From Pseudomonas lundensis (GTDB taxonomy: Bacteria > Pseudomonadota > Gammaproteobacteria > Pseudomonadales > Pseudomonadaceae), in NCBI RefSeq assembly GCF_002269125.1, contig NZ_NQKI01000019.1, positions 25,131 to 89,130 on the forward strand: a DNA stretch of 64,000 nucleotides, in the 5' to 3' direction. The notes beneath the pieces were generated by a model. It was not told where the DNA came from. It saw only the letters and a program-made list of their open reading frames with translations, and searched no databases. Shown one piece after another: positions 8,836-18,826 of this stretch (positions within the stretch are counted from its first letter, which is position 1; each line of letters begins with the position of its first letter). Both the position numbers and the translations under genes were made by a program.

Positions 8836-9081
8836 TTAGAAAACCCAGCTGTCGCCCTGAACCGCTTGCGTCTGCGCAGGGTGCTCGGCGGTCAGGTGAG
8901 GTGTGCCGCTTTGATCTGGAGTCATCACCGCCAACTGTGGCAATGGCGAGTGGGGTTTATACGTACCCGCAATCTCAGCGCTCTGTTGACCAGACGTCTC
9001 ATCGGGTTGGAATTGAAAAAAGACCAGAACGGCCAGCGCGAGTGCATTCAACAGGATCAGTGTGCTGTTCATGGCGGTCAT
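8836..9081 (-). CDS. Small membrane-anchored protein, unknown function
   Basis: About 81 residues. A single hydrophobic N-terminal segment (LILLNALALAVLVFFQF) would act as a signal anchor. The rest is polar and rich in proline, glutamine and glutamate, with repeated PH, PQ and AEHPAQ motifs, as in small periplasmic proteins. Three in-frame ATGs lie close together (9093, 9081, 9072) and the true start is uncertain. It sits 18 bp before the other small membrane protein and may share its transcript. No family is recognised. Confidence 0.55.
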   Translation of the reverse strand: MTAMNSTLILLNALALAVLVFFQFQPDETSGQQSAEIAGTYKPHSPLPQLAVMTPDQSGTPHLTAEHPAQTQAVQGDSWVF

Positions 9082-9193
9082 CTCTGAGGGCATGGACTTA
9101 ATACTGTTGTGATTGCAGTCTTCGTGCCAACGCAGGATACCTATAAAAGCCTTGTAAAACAGTCATTTACTATCAGTTTTTAAGGTGCGTGAG

Positions 9194-9236
9194 TTGCAAA
9201 TTGCAATGAAGCCTTTTTGCTGCAATGCAAATTGCA
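9194..9236. promoter_or_regulatory. Two phased dyads TTGCAA-A-TTGCAA
   Basis: A perfect dyad TTGCAAATTGCAA lies at 9194-9206 and a second, TGCAAATTGCA, at 9226-9236. Their centres are 31 bp apart, about three helical turns. They sit in a 347-bp gap (9082-9428) between a minus-strand small gene and tRNA-Arg(CCU) that otherwise shows no supported gene. A dimeric regulator binding both sites is possible; its identity is unknown. Confidence 0.4.
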
Positions 9237-9428
9237 CGATGGCAGGGATGATGCAGTCCTGCACGCTGCTTTAGCGTGTTTTGCACGCTATCCCGGCGGT
9301 TGCCCTGTCTACCGGGCATTAAGGCCCTTACACGTAAAAAGCCAACGGACGACATGACAAATCACGGTATCGCCGTTAACATGCTCGCCGACCTGCACAC
9401 CGCGCCCTGTGCGTGGTACGCGTGATCA

Positions 9429-9505
9429 GTCTCAGTAGCTCAATTGGATAGAGCATCCCCCTCCTAAGGGGAAGGTTGCAGGTTCGAACCCCGCCTGGGA
9501 CACCA
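9429..9505 (+). tRNA. tRNA-Arg (CCU)
   Basis: A 77-nt cloverleaf with acceptor arms GTCTCAG / CTGGGAC (one G-T pair), D-arm AGCTCAATTGGAT, T-loop TTCGAAC and encoded CCA. The anticodon loop CTCCTAA puts CCT at 9463-9465. This tRNA is a common integration site for islands, but no integrase follows it here. Confidence 0.96.
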
Positions 9506-9536
9506 TTTCACGTCATTGCCTTTCAGTCTTTCCCCT

Positions 9537-9824
9537 TCAAATTTTTTCCTCCTGCCCTTCGAGCTCGGCTTGTTTTAGCCAAGATTCGGTGATGCGGCGT
9601 TCCAGTTCTTCAAGGTCCGCCATGCCCAACACGCGTGTGGTGTTCAGGCCGCGTATATACCCCATTAATTGATTGGCCGCGGTGCGTTGAGCGTCAGGGC
9701 ATGCATGGCTGTCGTGAAGCACGTCTTCGTACCTCGTCAGGTATTCGGCCACCCGTTCGCGGTATTGCGGCAGTACCGCGTCACGGATGCGGTCGAAGGT
9801 TCGCAGTTTTTGATTGGTATTCAC
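9537..9824 (-). CDS. Small predicted cytoplasmic protein, unknown function
   Basis: A 95-residue, mostly helical, charged protein (KLRTFDRIRDAVLPQYRER at the start, LEELERRITESWLKQ near the end). It has no signal peptide or membrane segment. It lies alone between tRNA-Arg(CCU) and a converging SDR region. Codon use resembles its neighbours, so I take it as a real gene, but I recognise no domain. Confidence 0.55.
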   Translation of the reverse strand: MNTNQKLRTFDRIRDAVLPQYRERVAEYLTRYEDVLHDSHACPDAQRTAANQLMGYIRGLNTTRVLGMADLEELERRITESWLKQAELEGQEEKI

Positions 9825-9974
9825 GGTTGACCCTTATTTGAAGAATGGGCTGTTGTTTTTGTTACAACCAGAATTGAATGTAACCCACCCGTGACCCCGA
9901 CCGCGATACCTGTGCACGTTTCAGCGGTCGGGCCGCACCGGGCGGCCCTGTTCGCGTTTTAACGTGTCATGCCA

Positions 9975-10874
9975 TTACGCAATGGAGGTCCCGCCGGTAA
10001 TGCCGAAGATCTCACCCGTGATGTAGCTCGACTCCTGACTGGCCAGCAGTACGTAAATCGGCGCGCACTCGGCCGGTTGTCCTGCTCGGCCGATTGGAGT
10101 TTCGGCGCCGAAGGTAGGGATTTTTTCCTGAGGCTGCCCACCGCTGGGTTGCAGCGGTGTCCAGAACGGGCCGGGTGCCACGGCATTGACGCGAATGCCC
10201 TGGCCGATCACCTGTTTGGCCAGCGCTTTGGTAAACGCCGCAATTGCTGATTTGGTCGGCGCGTAGTCGAGCAACGTTTCCGACGGCTGATAGGCCTGAA
10301 TCGACGTCGTGTTAACGATGGTGGCACCGGCCGGCAAGTGCGGCAGCGCGGCTTTGCACAGCCAGAACAGTGCGTAGACGTTGGTTCTGAAGGTTGCGTC
10401 AAACTGCTGGGTGGTCAGGTCGGCAATGGCTTTTTGCGCAGTTTGTTTACCTGCGACGTTCACCAGAATATCCAGCCCGCCCAAGCCTTTGACAGCCTGG
10501 CTCACCAGCTCCAGGCAAAACGCTTCTTGGGACAAGTCGCCAGGTATGCAAATGGCCTTGCGACCTTCGGCCTCGATCAACGCGACCACGTCCCGGGCGT
10601 CCGCTTCTTCCTCGGGCAAATAGTTCAGCACGATGTCCGCGCCTTCGCGGGCGTAGGCAATAGCTACGGCGCGGCCGATACCCGAGTCAGCCCCGGTAAT
10701 CAGCGCCTTGCGGCCCGCCAACCGTCCAAAACCTTTGTACGACGTTTCGCCATGGTCGGCGTGGGGCTGTAATTTGTGCACTGAACCGGGAGCCGGTTGC
10801 GGTTGTTCGGGGAAGCCCGGCTGAGGGTATTGCGTCACCGGGTTCTGCATTGCGTACTGGTTTTCGGTCGTCAT
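9975..10874 (-). CDS. Short-chain dehydrogenase of the YghA / general-stress type
   Basis: A 299-residue SDR with a long proline- and glutamine-rich N-terminal arm (about 45 residues) ahead of the Rossmann fold. Cofactor motif [13 protein letters not shown], the NVAG strand and the active-site pair TTSIQ...YAPTKSA with Tyr and Lys in YxxxK are all visible. This extended-arm type, as in E. coli YghA and Bacillus GsiB-linked GS39, is usually stress-induced with an unknown substrate. The start at 10874 is chosen because GGAG stands before it; a longer frame exists. It ends on the same strand as the fucose operon but 120 bp after it, so it is probably separate. Confidence 0.85.
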   Translation of the reverse strand: MTTENQYAMQNPVTQYPQPGFPEQPQPAPGSVHKLQPHADHGETSYKGFGRLAGRKALITGADSGIGRAVAIAYAREGADIVLNYLPEEEADARDVVALIEAEGRKAICIPGDLSQEAFCLELVSQAVKGLGGLDILVNVAGKQTAQKAIADLTTQQFDATFRTNVYALFWLCKAALPHLPAGATIVNTTSIQAYQPSETLLDYAPTKSAIAAFTKALAKQVIGQGIRVNAVAPGPFWTPLQPSGGQPQEKIPTFGAETPIGRAGQPAECAPIYVLLASQESSYITGEIFGITGGTSIA

Positions 10875-10994
10875 GTGGGCTGCTCCAGCTCCGATTGAAA
10901 GTACAAGCGCTGTTGCGCCTCTCAAAAAATCGGAGTTGGAGCAGGGTTTGATCGTTCAATCGGATTTTCAGGCGTCTGTCCCCCGTGCTGGTAT

Positions 10995-12302
10995 TCAGCG
11001 GGTGGCTGCGGGCACCCCCTGTTGCGCTGACCCAGTGCTGGTCTTGCTGGTGCGTAAGAGCATCAGTGCGCCCAGTAAGGCCGTCCCGGCCAGGAAGTAC
11101 ATGCCCGCATGGGGGTTGTCGAAGTGCTGCTCCACAAACGTTTTCACGGTCGGTGCCAGAAAGCCGCCCAGATTGCCCAGCGCGCCGATCACCGCAATGC
11201 CACTGGCAGCCGCTGCGCCGCTCAGCAGTCGGGTTGGCAGGGTCCAGAACAGCGGTTGCACGGTGATAAAGCCCGACGCAGCCAGGCAAAACGCCAGGAT
11301 CACCAGCGGCAGGCTGGCGCTGAGCGTCGAACCCACCATGCCCAGCGCTGCTAGCCCCAACATCCAGGCGGCATAGCGGGTTTGCTGGCCTTTGCGGTCG
11401 GCACGTCGTGTCACCGCGTACAGCATGCACACTGTGGCAATCCACGGAATGGAGGTTAGCGCGCCCACCTGCAGCCCGATCCCGGTGCCCAGCAGCTCGG
11501 CAATTCGCGTCGGCAGGTAAAACAGGACGCCGTACACACTGACCTGAATCGTGAAGTAGATCAGCGTGAAATACAGCACGGCAGGGTTGATCAGGGCGGC
11601 GCGCCAGGATGAAGGGCCTTGATTGGCTTTTTGCCGCTGTTCTGTCTCCAGTGCTTGCTCAATCGCGGCTTTTTCCTCGATGTTCAACCACTTCGCATCA
11701 CGTGGACGGTCATTGAGGTAGAAGAACGCAATCACCCCGATCACGGATGCAGCCAATCCTTCTGTCACAAACATCCATTGCCAGCCGGTCAGCCCAAACT
11801 GGCTGCTCTCCAGCAACCAGCCCGAGACCGGGCCGCCGATCATCAGCGAAAGCGGTACGCCGAAGTAGTAAATGCCATACGCCGAACCGCGCTGGTTTTG
11901 CGGGAACCAGTAGGTCAAATACAACACCACCCCCGGCGACAGACCTGCCTCAGCCACACCCAGCAAGAAACGCAGGATGTAGAAGCTGGTTTCGTCATGA
12001 GCAAACATCATGGCCGCGGAGACAAGCCCCCACGTGACCATGATCCGGCTCAACCAGACGCGGGCGCCGATCTTGTGCAGCATCAAGTTGCTGGGGACTT
12101 CAAACACCGCATAACCGATAAAGAAAATCCCGGCCCCCAGTGCAAATGCTGCGTTGCTCAGGCCGGTGTCGGCCTGGAAGGCATGTTTGGCGAACCCGAT
12201 ATTGGAGCGGTCAATGATGGCCATGGCGAACATCAGCGCCACGAACGGCAGGATGCGCCAGCGGATCTTGCTCAAGGCTTGTTTCAAGGCGGGATTGGAC
12301 AT
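10995..12302 (-). CDS. MFS transporter, anion:cation symporter (ACS) type
   Basis: A 435-residue permease with 12 predicted helices. The N-terminal pattern AIIDRSNIGFA after helix 1 and the PSNLMLHKIGAR loop are typical of the ACS family, whose members import sugar acids and small carboxylates such as hexonates or phthalate. It is the last gene of the fucose operon, 46 bp after fucP, so an aldonic acid such as L-fuconate or a related sugar acid is a reasonable substrate. The messenger before the ATG carries an AAAAACAATAA motif like Hfq/Crc targets. Confidence 0.85.
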   Translation of the reverse strand: MSNPALKQALSKIRWRILPFVALMFAMAIIDRSNIGFAKHAFQADTGLSNAAFALGAGIFFIGYAVFEVPSNLMLHKIGARVWLSRIMVTWGLVSAAMMFAHDETSFYILRFLLGVAEAGLSPGVVLYLTYWFPQNQRGSAYGIYYFGVPLSLMIGGPVSGWLLESSQFGLTGWQWMFVTEGLAASVIGVIAFFYLNDRPRDAKWLNIEEKAAIEQALETEQRQKANQGPSSWRAALINPAVLYFTLIYFTIQVSVYGVLFYLPTRIAELLGTGIGLQVGALTSIPWIATVCMLYAVTRRADRKGQQTRYAAWMLGLAALGMVGSTLSASLPLVILAFCLAASGFITVQPLFWTLPTRLLSGAAAASGIAVIGALGNLGGFLAPTVKTFVEQHFDNPHAGMYFLAGTALLGALMLLRTSKTSTGSAQQGVPAATR

Positions 12303-12314
12303 GCAGAACTCCGG

Positions 12315-12327
12315 TTATTGTTTTTGT
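12315..12327 (-). promoter_or_regulatory. Putative Hfq/Crc (CA) motif before the ACS transporter
   Basis: The minus-strand messenger reads ACAAAAACAATAA upstream of the Shine-Dalgarno sequence and the ATG at 12302. It fits AANAANAA, the sequence bound by Hfq with Crc to block translation during catabolite repression in Pseudomonas. Confidence 0.5.
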
Positions 12328-12348
12328 GGAGTGCAACAACATCGGGTG

Positions 12349-13584
12349 TCAGTGGGGCTGCGGGCTACGCAATGCACGGCGGGCGTAGGCCGCGACAATC
12401 AAAAAACACCCCATCGGCAGTAGATACGCCAGTGCGGTTGAAGAGTGGTCGGCCACCAGCCCCATCACGTAGGGCAGCAACGCGCCGCCGACAATGGACA
12501 TGATCATGAACGAGCTGCCGCGCTTGGTGTGCGAACCAAGGTTTTTCACGCCCATGGCAAACAAGGTCGGAAACATGATCGACATAAAGAAGAACGTGGC
12601 CACCAGTGCGATCACCGACACGCCTTCCAGGCCGCTGACCACCACCGCGCACAGCGCGGTATTAATCAATGCATAGATCAGCAGCAGGCGCTGGGCATTG
12701 ATCCGGCCCATTAGCCAAGTACTGAAGAAACGCCCGAACATGAAACTGAGCATTGCCACTGACAGCAGGTAGGCGGCTTGCTGACTACTCATCTGCGCCC
12801 AATGCTCCGTGACGTAGTTGATGAAGAATGCCCCGACCCCGACCTGCGCGCCGACATAAAAAAATTGAGTGATGACCCCGGTGACGAATTCGCGATGCTG
12901 CCACAGGGTTTTGTCACTGCGTTGTTGCACGGCGTTTTCCTGTTCGCGCAAATCCGGCAGCGGGGTGCGGCCGATCAGCAGCGCGACCAGCAATACCAGG
13001 CCGGCGATCACCAGGTATGTCATCTGCAGCGATTGGGTGGATTCGAGATGGCTGGCACCGCCGAAGAACAGCGCGCCGCCAATCAGCGGGCCAAAAAACT
13101 GGCCCAGCCCGTTGAATGACTGCGCCAGATTCAAGCGCCGCTCGGCGCCTTCGGGTGCACCCAATACGGTGGCGTAGGGGTTGGCGGCTGTTTCAAGGCA
13201 GCCAAGTCCGCATGCGATCACGAACAGGGCAAACAGAAAAAACGGGAAACTCTGCGCCGATGCGGCGGGCATGAACAGCAACGCGCCGATGGCATACAGG
13301 CACAGGCCGAGAAGAATTCCCGCCTTGTAACCGTATTTATCCATCAAAAAACCGGCGGGCAGGGCGATTAGAAAGTACGCGCCGAAATAGGCGCTCTGCA
13401 GCAGCCCGGACTGCGCCTTGCTGACGTGCAGCGTGTCCTGAAAGTGCTTGTTCAACACATCCAGTAAGCCGTAGGACAGGCCCCACAAAAAGAACAGGCA
13501 CGTCACCAGTATCAGTGCCCGGCGATAGGAAGAAACCGCCGCCAGACGGGGCGACGCTGCAACGGTGGAATGCTTGAGTGACAT
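12349..13584 (-). CDS. fucP: L-fucose:H+ symporter (FucP type)
   Basis: A 411-residue MFS protein with 12 helices. It shows the FucP/GluP family marks: GLSYGLLDVLNKHFQ in helix 1, the GFLMDKYGYKAGI loop, and LGCLETAANPYATVLG in helix 5. The protonated acidic residue of helix 1 is at the Asp of LLDVLN. L-fucose is the likely substrate because the downstream enzymes of fucose oxidation are encoded next to it. A CA motif and GGAG precede the start. Confidence 0.9.
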   Translation of the reverse strand: MSLKHSTVAASPRLAAVSSYRRALILVTCLFFLWGLSYGLLDVLNKHFQDTLHVSKAQSGLLQSAYFGAYFLIALPAGFLMDKYGYKAGILLGLCLYAIGALLFMPAASAQSFPFFLFALFVIACGLGCLETAANPYATVLGAPEGAERRLNLAQSFNGLGQFFGPLIGGALFFGGASHLESTQSLQMTYLVIAGLVLLVALLIGRTPLPDLREQENAVQQRSDKTLWQHREFVTGVITQFFYVGAQVGVGAFFINYVTEHWAQMSSQQAAYLLSVAMLSFMFGRFFSTWLMGRINAQRLLLIYALINTALCAVVVSGLEGVSVIALVATFFFMSIMFPTLFAMGVKNLGSHTKRGSSFMIMSIVGGALLPYVMGLVADHSSTALAYLLPMGCFLIVAAYARRALRSPQPH

Positions 13585-13598
13585 AACGCATCTCCTGC

Positions 13599-13612
13599 TT
13601 ATTGTTGTTGTG
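13599..13612 (-). promoter_or_regulatory. Putative Hfq/Crc (CA) motif before fucP
   Basis: The messenger reads CACAACAACAATAA, then GCAGGAGATGCGTT and the ATG. Three AAC/AAT triplets match AANAANAA immediately upstream of the ribosome-binding site. Confidence 0.6.
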
Positions 13613-13629
13613 ATGTCGTTGCCTTGTGT

Positions 13630-15631
<2,002 letters not shown>

Positions 15632-15643
15632 TGTTGTTGTTGT
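15632..15643 (-). promoter_or_regulatory. Putative Hfq/Crc (CA) motif at the fuconolactonase start
   Basis: The messenger reads GGAGTACAACAACAACAATG, so the A-rich repeat fills the space between the Shine-Dalgarno sequence and the start codon. Binding there would block initiation directly. Confidence 0.65.
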
Positions 15644-15667
15644 ACTCCGTCCGCTGATGACTGTGGT

Positions 15668-16945
15668 TCAACCCCGGTAGCGATAGTGCTCGCGGGAGGC
15701 GGCCTTCATCTGAATCGAAAACCCCGGTGCCTGCGGCGGCATATACGCCGCATCGCGGATTACACAGGGGTCTTCGAAGTGTTCATGCAGGTGATCGACA
15801 AACTCCACCACCCGCCCTTCGTGGGTGCCTGCGATACACAGGTAATCAATCATCGACAAGTGCTGCACGTATTCGCACAGCCCAACTCCGCCCGCGTGCG
15901 GGCACACCGGCAAGTCGTACTTGGCTGCCATCAGCATCACTGCCAGCACTTCGTTAACCCCGCCCAGTCGGCAGGCATCGATCTGCACCACGTCGATGGC
16001 TTCGCGCATGATCAATTGCTTGAATACGATGCGGTTCTGGCACATCTCGCCGGTGGCCACTTTGACCGGGGCGACGCCCAGGCGAATTTTTCGATGACCT
16101 TCGACGTCGTCCGGGCTGGTGGGTTCTTCAATAAACCACGGATTGGCGAAGGACAATTCGCGCACCCAGTCAATGGCAGTGTCGACTTCCCACACCTGGT
16201 TGGCATCAATCATCAACTTGCGATCCGGCCCCAATACCTCGCGGGCGATGCGCACGCGTCGGATGTCATCTTGCACGTCATGCCCGACTTTTAATTTGAC
16301 GTGGGAAAACCCTGCGTCCACCGCTTCTTGGCACAGGCGCCGCAGCTTGTCGTCGGCGTAACCCAGCCAGCCGGCTGAGGTGGTGTAGCAGGGGTAGCCG
16401 TGGGCCTGGAGCAGTGCCATGCGATCGGCCTTACCCTCGGCGCGCTCGCGCAGCAGGTTCAGGGCCTCGTCAGGGGTAATGCAATCGGTGAGGTAGCGAA
16501 AGTCGATGCAGCGCACCAGTTGCTCGGGGCTCATGTCGGCTACCAGGCGCCACACCGGTTTGCCTTCAGCCTTGGCCCACAAATCCCACGCGGCGTTGAC
16601 CACGGCGCCGGTGGCCAAGTGGATGGCGCCCTTGTCCGGGCCGATCCAGCGCAGTTGGCTGTCGCTGGTGACATGGCGCCAGAAACGGCCCATGTCCTCG
16701 GCGATCCAGTCCAGCTTCAACCCCACCAGCAGGCCCGCCAGCGCCTTGATCGAGGCACAGCAGATTTCATTGCCGCGGCCGATGGTAAACGTCAGCCCGT
16801 GGCCTTCAAGCCCGGGGGTGTCGGTTTCGAGGATGACATAGGCCGCGGAATAATCCGGGTCGGGGTTCATCGCATCGGAGCCGTCCAGCGATTGTGAAGT
16901 GGGGAAGCGAATGTCTTCAACCCGTACGGCGGTAATGGTGGTCAT
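15668..16945 (-). CDS. fucD: L-fuconate dehydratase FucD (enolase superfamily)
   Basis: Dehydrates L-fuconate to 2-keto-3-deoxy-L-fuconate in a Mg2+-dependent reaction. The 425-residue length agrees with the Xanthomonas enzyme. Visible active-site elements are HVKLKVGHD (KxK general base), MIDANQVW and FIEEPTSPDD (metal ligands), and PHAGGVGLCEY (catalytic histidine). It is separated from the FAH hydrolase gene by 14 bp and from the lactonase gene by 36 bp on the same strand. Confidence 0.93.
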   Translation of the reverse strand: MTTITAVRVEDIRFPTSQSLDGSDAMNPDPDYSAAYVILETDTPGLEGHGLTFTIGRGNEICCASIKALAGLLVGLKLDWIAEDMGRFWRHVTSDSQLRWIGPDKGAIHLATGAVVNAAWDLWAKAEGKPVWRLVADMSPEQLVRCIDFRYLTDCITPDEALNLLRERAEGKADRMALLQAHGYPCYTTSAGWLGYADDKLRRLCQEAVDAGFSHVKLKVGHDVQDDIRRVRIAREVLGPDRKLMIDANQVWEVDTAIDWVRELSFANPWFIEEPTSPDDVEGHRKIRLGVAPVKVATGEMCQNRIVFKQLIMREAIDVVQIDACRLGGVNEVLAVMLMAAKYDLPVCPHAGGVGLCEYVQHLSMIDYLCIAGTHEGRVVEFVDHLHEHFEDPCVIRDAAYMPPQAPGFSIQMKAASREHYRYRG

Positions 16946-16959
16946 GGCGCAACTCCCTG

Positions 16960-17808
16960 TCAGTCGGCATTTACCGTGCGTTGGTTTTGTTCACCGAGGC
17001 CACTGATGCCCAGGCGGATCTGCTGGCCGGCGCGCAGGTACACGGGCTCGGGTTTGATGCCCAGCCCGACGCCGGGCGGGGTGCCGGTGGAAATCACATC
17101 GCCGGGTTGCAGGCTCATGAATTGGCTCAGGTAGCTGATGATTCTCGGGATCTGAAAAATCATCGTCCGTGTATTGCCGTTTTGATAACGCTTGCCGTCC
17201 ACTTCCAGCCACAGGTCAAGTTGGTGCGGGTCGGGGATTTCATCACGGGTCACCAGCCACGGGCCGAGTGGACCGAACGTGTCGCACCCTTTGCCCTTGT
17301 CCCAGGTGCCGCCCAGCTCCAGCTGGAACTCACGCTCGGACACATCGTTGATGACGCAATACCCGGCCACATGCTCCAGCGCGTCGGCTTCGCTGATGTA
17401 ACGGCCGCCTTTGCCGATGACCACGCCCAGTTCCACCTCCCAGTCGGTCTTGCGCGAATGGCGCGGGATTTCAATGTCATCGTTGGGGCCGACAATAGCG
17501 CTGGTCCATTTGCCGAACACCACGGGCTCGGCCGGAATCGGTGCGCCGGTTTCGGCAGCGTGATCGGCGTAATTGAGACCAATACAAATGAATTTTCCGA
17601 CCTGACCGACGCACGCACCCAGGCGCGGCGAGCCCGCAACGCGGGGCAGCGAGGTGGGGTCGATGTCCCGCAGGCGGTTCAGGCTGTCGGGGCTCAAGGT
17701 TTGGCCGGCAATGTCCGTGACTACCGCAGACAAATCCCGCAGCTCACCGTTGTCATCCAGCAATGCAGGACGTTCCTGGCCTTTTTCGCCATAGCGCAGC
17801 AGTTTCAT
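16960..17808 (-). CDS. 2,4-diketo-3-deoxy-L-fuconate hydrolase (FAH family)
   Basis: A 282-residue fumarylacetoacetate-hydrolase-fold enzyme. It should cleave 2,4-diketo-3-deoxy-L-fuconate (the same compound is named from L-rhamnonate in other species) to pyruvate and L-lactate. The fold marks are GLNYADHAAETG, the metal ligands in DWEVELGVVIGK and NDVSEREFQ, and ISTGTPPGVGLG. The assignment to this substrate follows from its position between fucD and the 4-dehydrogenase; the fold alone would allow other acylpyruvates. Confidence 0.85.
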   Translation of the reverse strand: MKLLRYGEKGQERPALLDDNGELRDLSAVVTDIAGQTLSPDSLNRLRDIDPTSLPRVAGSPRLGACVGQVGKFICIGLNYADHAAETGAPIPAEPVVFGKWTSAIVGPNDDIEIPRHSRKTDWEVELGVVIGKGGRYISEADALEHVAGYCVINDVSEREFQLELGGTWDKGKGCDTFGPLGPWLVTRDEIPDPHQLDLWLEVDGKRYQNGNTRTMIFQIPRIISYLSQFMSLQPGDVISTGTPPGVGLGIKPEPVYLRAGQQIRLGISGLGEQNQRTVNAD

Positions 17809-17846
17809 AAAAGCTCCTTGAAAGGAAAGGGGGGTGCAGCGGGGGG

Positions 17847-18587
17847 CTAGTTGCTCCAGCCGCCATCAATGATTTGCGTTGTGCCGGTGGTGAAACCGCT
17901 GGCGCTCGACCCGAGGTACAACGCCAGTTGCGCGATTTCTTGCGCCGAACCGATGCGGCCCATGGGCTGGCGGCTGACAAACGCGGTGTACACCTCGTCT
18001 TCGCTGCGGTGTTCGCGCAGGGCCTGTTCAGTGATGCGCTGGCGCAGGGAAGGGGAGTCCACCGTGCCAGGGCAAATGGCGTTGCAGCGAATGTTCTGGC
18101 TGACGAAGTCGGCCGCTACGGCCCGGGTCAAGCCAATCACTGCCCCTTTGCTGGCGCAGTAGGCGAAGCGGTTGGGCACGCCTTTGATGCTGGACGCCAC
18201 CGAGGCCATGTTGATGATCGACCCCCCGCCGTGTGTCAGCATCGCCGGGAGAAAGGCGCGGATCATGCGGTACATGGCCGTGACGTTCAGGTCGAGGGCG
18301 AAGGCCCAGTCCTTTTCGTTGCAGTCGAGGATGTTGCCGCTGTGCACCACGCCCGCGCAGTTAAACAGCACGTCCAGCGGTCCCAGCTCGGCGGCGAGGC
18401 GTTCAATGGCGTGTGGGTCGGTGACGTCGAGCAGGTGTGTGCGCGCGCCTTTCAGCGTGTCGAGGGCGTCGGCATTAATGTCGGCGGCGAAGACCTCGGC
18501 GCCAGCGGCGAGGTAGGCCTGCACACTGGCCAGGCCGATACCCTGGGCTGCTGCCGTGATGAGGACGCGTTTGCCGGAAAGATCCAT
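17847..18587 (-). CDS. 2-keto-3-deoxy-L-fuconate 4-dehydrogenase (SDR family)
   Basis: Oxidises 2-keto-3-deoxy-L-fuconate to the 2,4-diketo compound with NAD+. A 246-residue SDR with ITAAAQGIGLAS at the cofactor site, NCAG, and the YCASK active-site motif. It is close to the characterised Xanthomonas and Sphingomonas KDF/L-KDR dehydrogenases. I chose the ATG at 18587 (GGAG upstream); a frame running to 18668 would cross the operator. It is the first gene of the fucose operon. Confidence 0.88.
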   Translation of the reverse strand: MDLSGKRVLITAAAQGIGLASVQAYLAAGAEVFAADINADALDTLKGARTHLLDVTDPHAIERLAAELGPLDVLFNCAGVVHSGNILDCNEKDWAFALDLNVTAMYRMIRAFLPAMLTHGGGSIINMASVASSIKGVPNRFAYCASKGAVIGLTRAVAADFVSQNIRCNAICPGTVDSPSLRQRITEQALREHRSEDEVYTAFVSRQPMGRIGSAQEIAQLALYLGSSASGFTTGTTQIIDGGWSN

Positions 18588-18608
18588 GGAAACTCCGTAA
18601 CTCTGTTC

Positions 18609-18621
18609 ATTATTGTTATTT
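18609..18621 (-). promoter_or_regulatory. Putative Hfq/Crc (CA) motif in the fucose operon leader
   Basis: The leader RNA reads AAATAACAATAATG about 20 bases before the first start codon, matching AANAANAA twice. Confidence 0.55.
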
Positions 18622-18626
18622 GGTCC

Positions 18627-18641
18627 AATGGTCAGGCCATT
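18627..18641. promoter_or_regulatory. Fucose operator 1, AATGGTCAGGCCATT
   Basis: A 15-bp interrupted palindrome, 39 bp before the first gene of the fucose operon. It is identical to a second copy 90 bp away in the same divergent region. TGGTC-N-GGCCA-like sites are typical for FCD-type GntR regulators. Confidence 0.75.
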
Positions 18642-18716
18642 TGGGGCGTAGCAACTGGCAAACCACACAAGGTTTGGAGCACGCTTTGCGTTATGATCGC
18701 ACTACGAGATCCATCC

Positions 18717-18731
18717 AATGGTCAGGCCATT
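18717..18731. promoter_or_regulatory. Fucose operator 2, AATGGTCAGGCCATT
   Basis: Second identical 15-bp site, extended to CAATGGTCAGGCCATTG. It lies 95 bp before the regulator gene. The pair flanks the sequence that must hold both divergent promoters. Confidence 0.75.
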
Positions 18732-18826
18732 GAACCTTTTGTAGCACGCACGTTGCGTATCAACAAGCGCCTTTTTGACGGCGCTGTGGTGTGCAGCGCA
18801 TGGAATTGAGCAGGACAACAATTGAT

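Noticed and set aside
9354..9425. A 23-codon frame (MTNHGIAVNMLADLHTAPCA plus WYA) just before tRNA-Arg(CCU)
   Set aside because: No ribosome-binding site at proper spacing and too short to judge; it could be a leader peptide, but I see no support.
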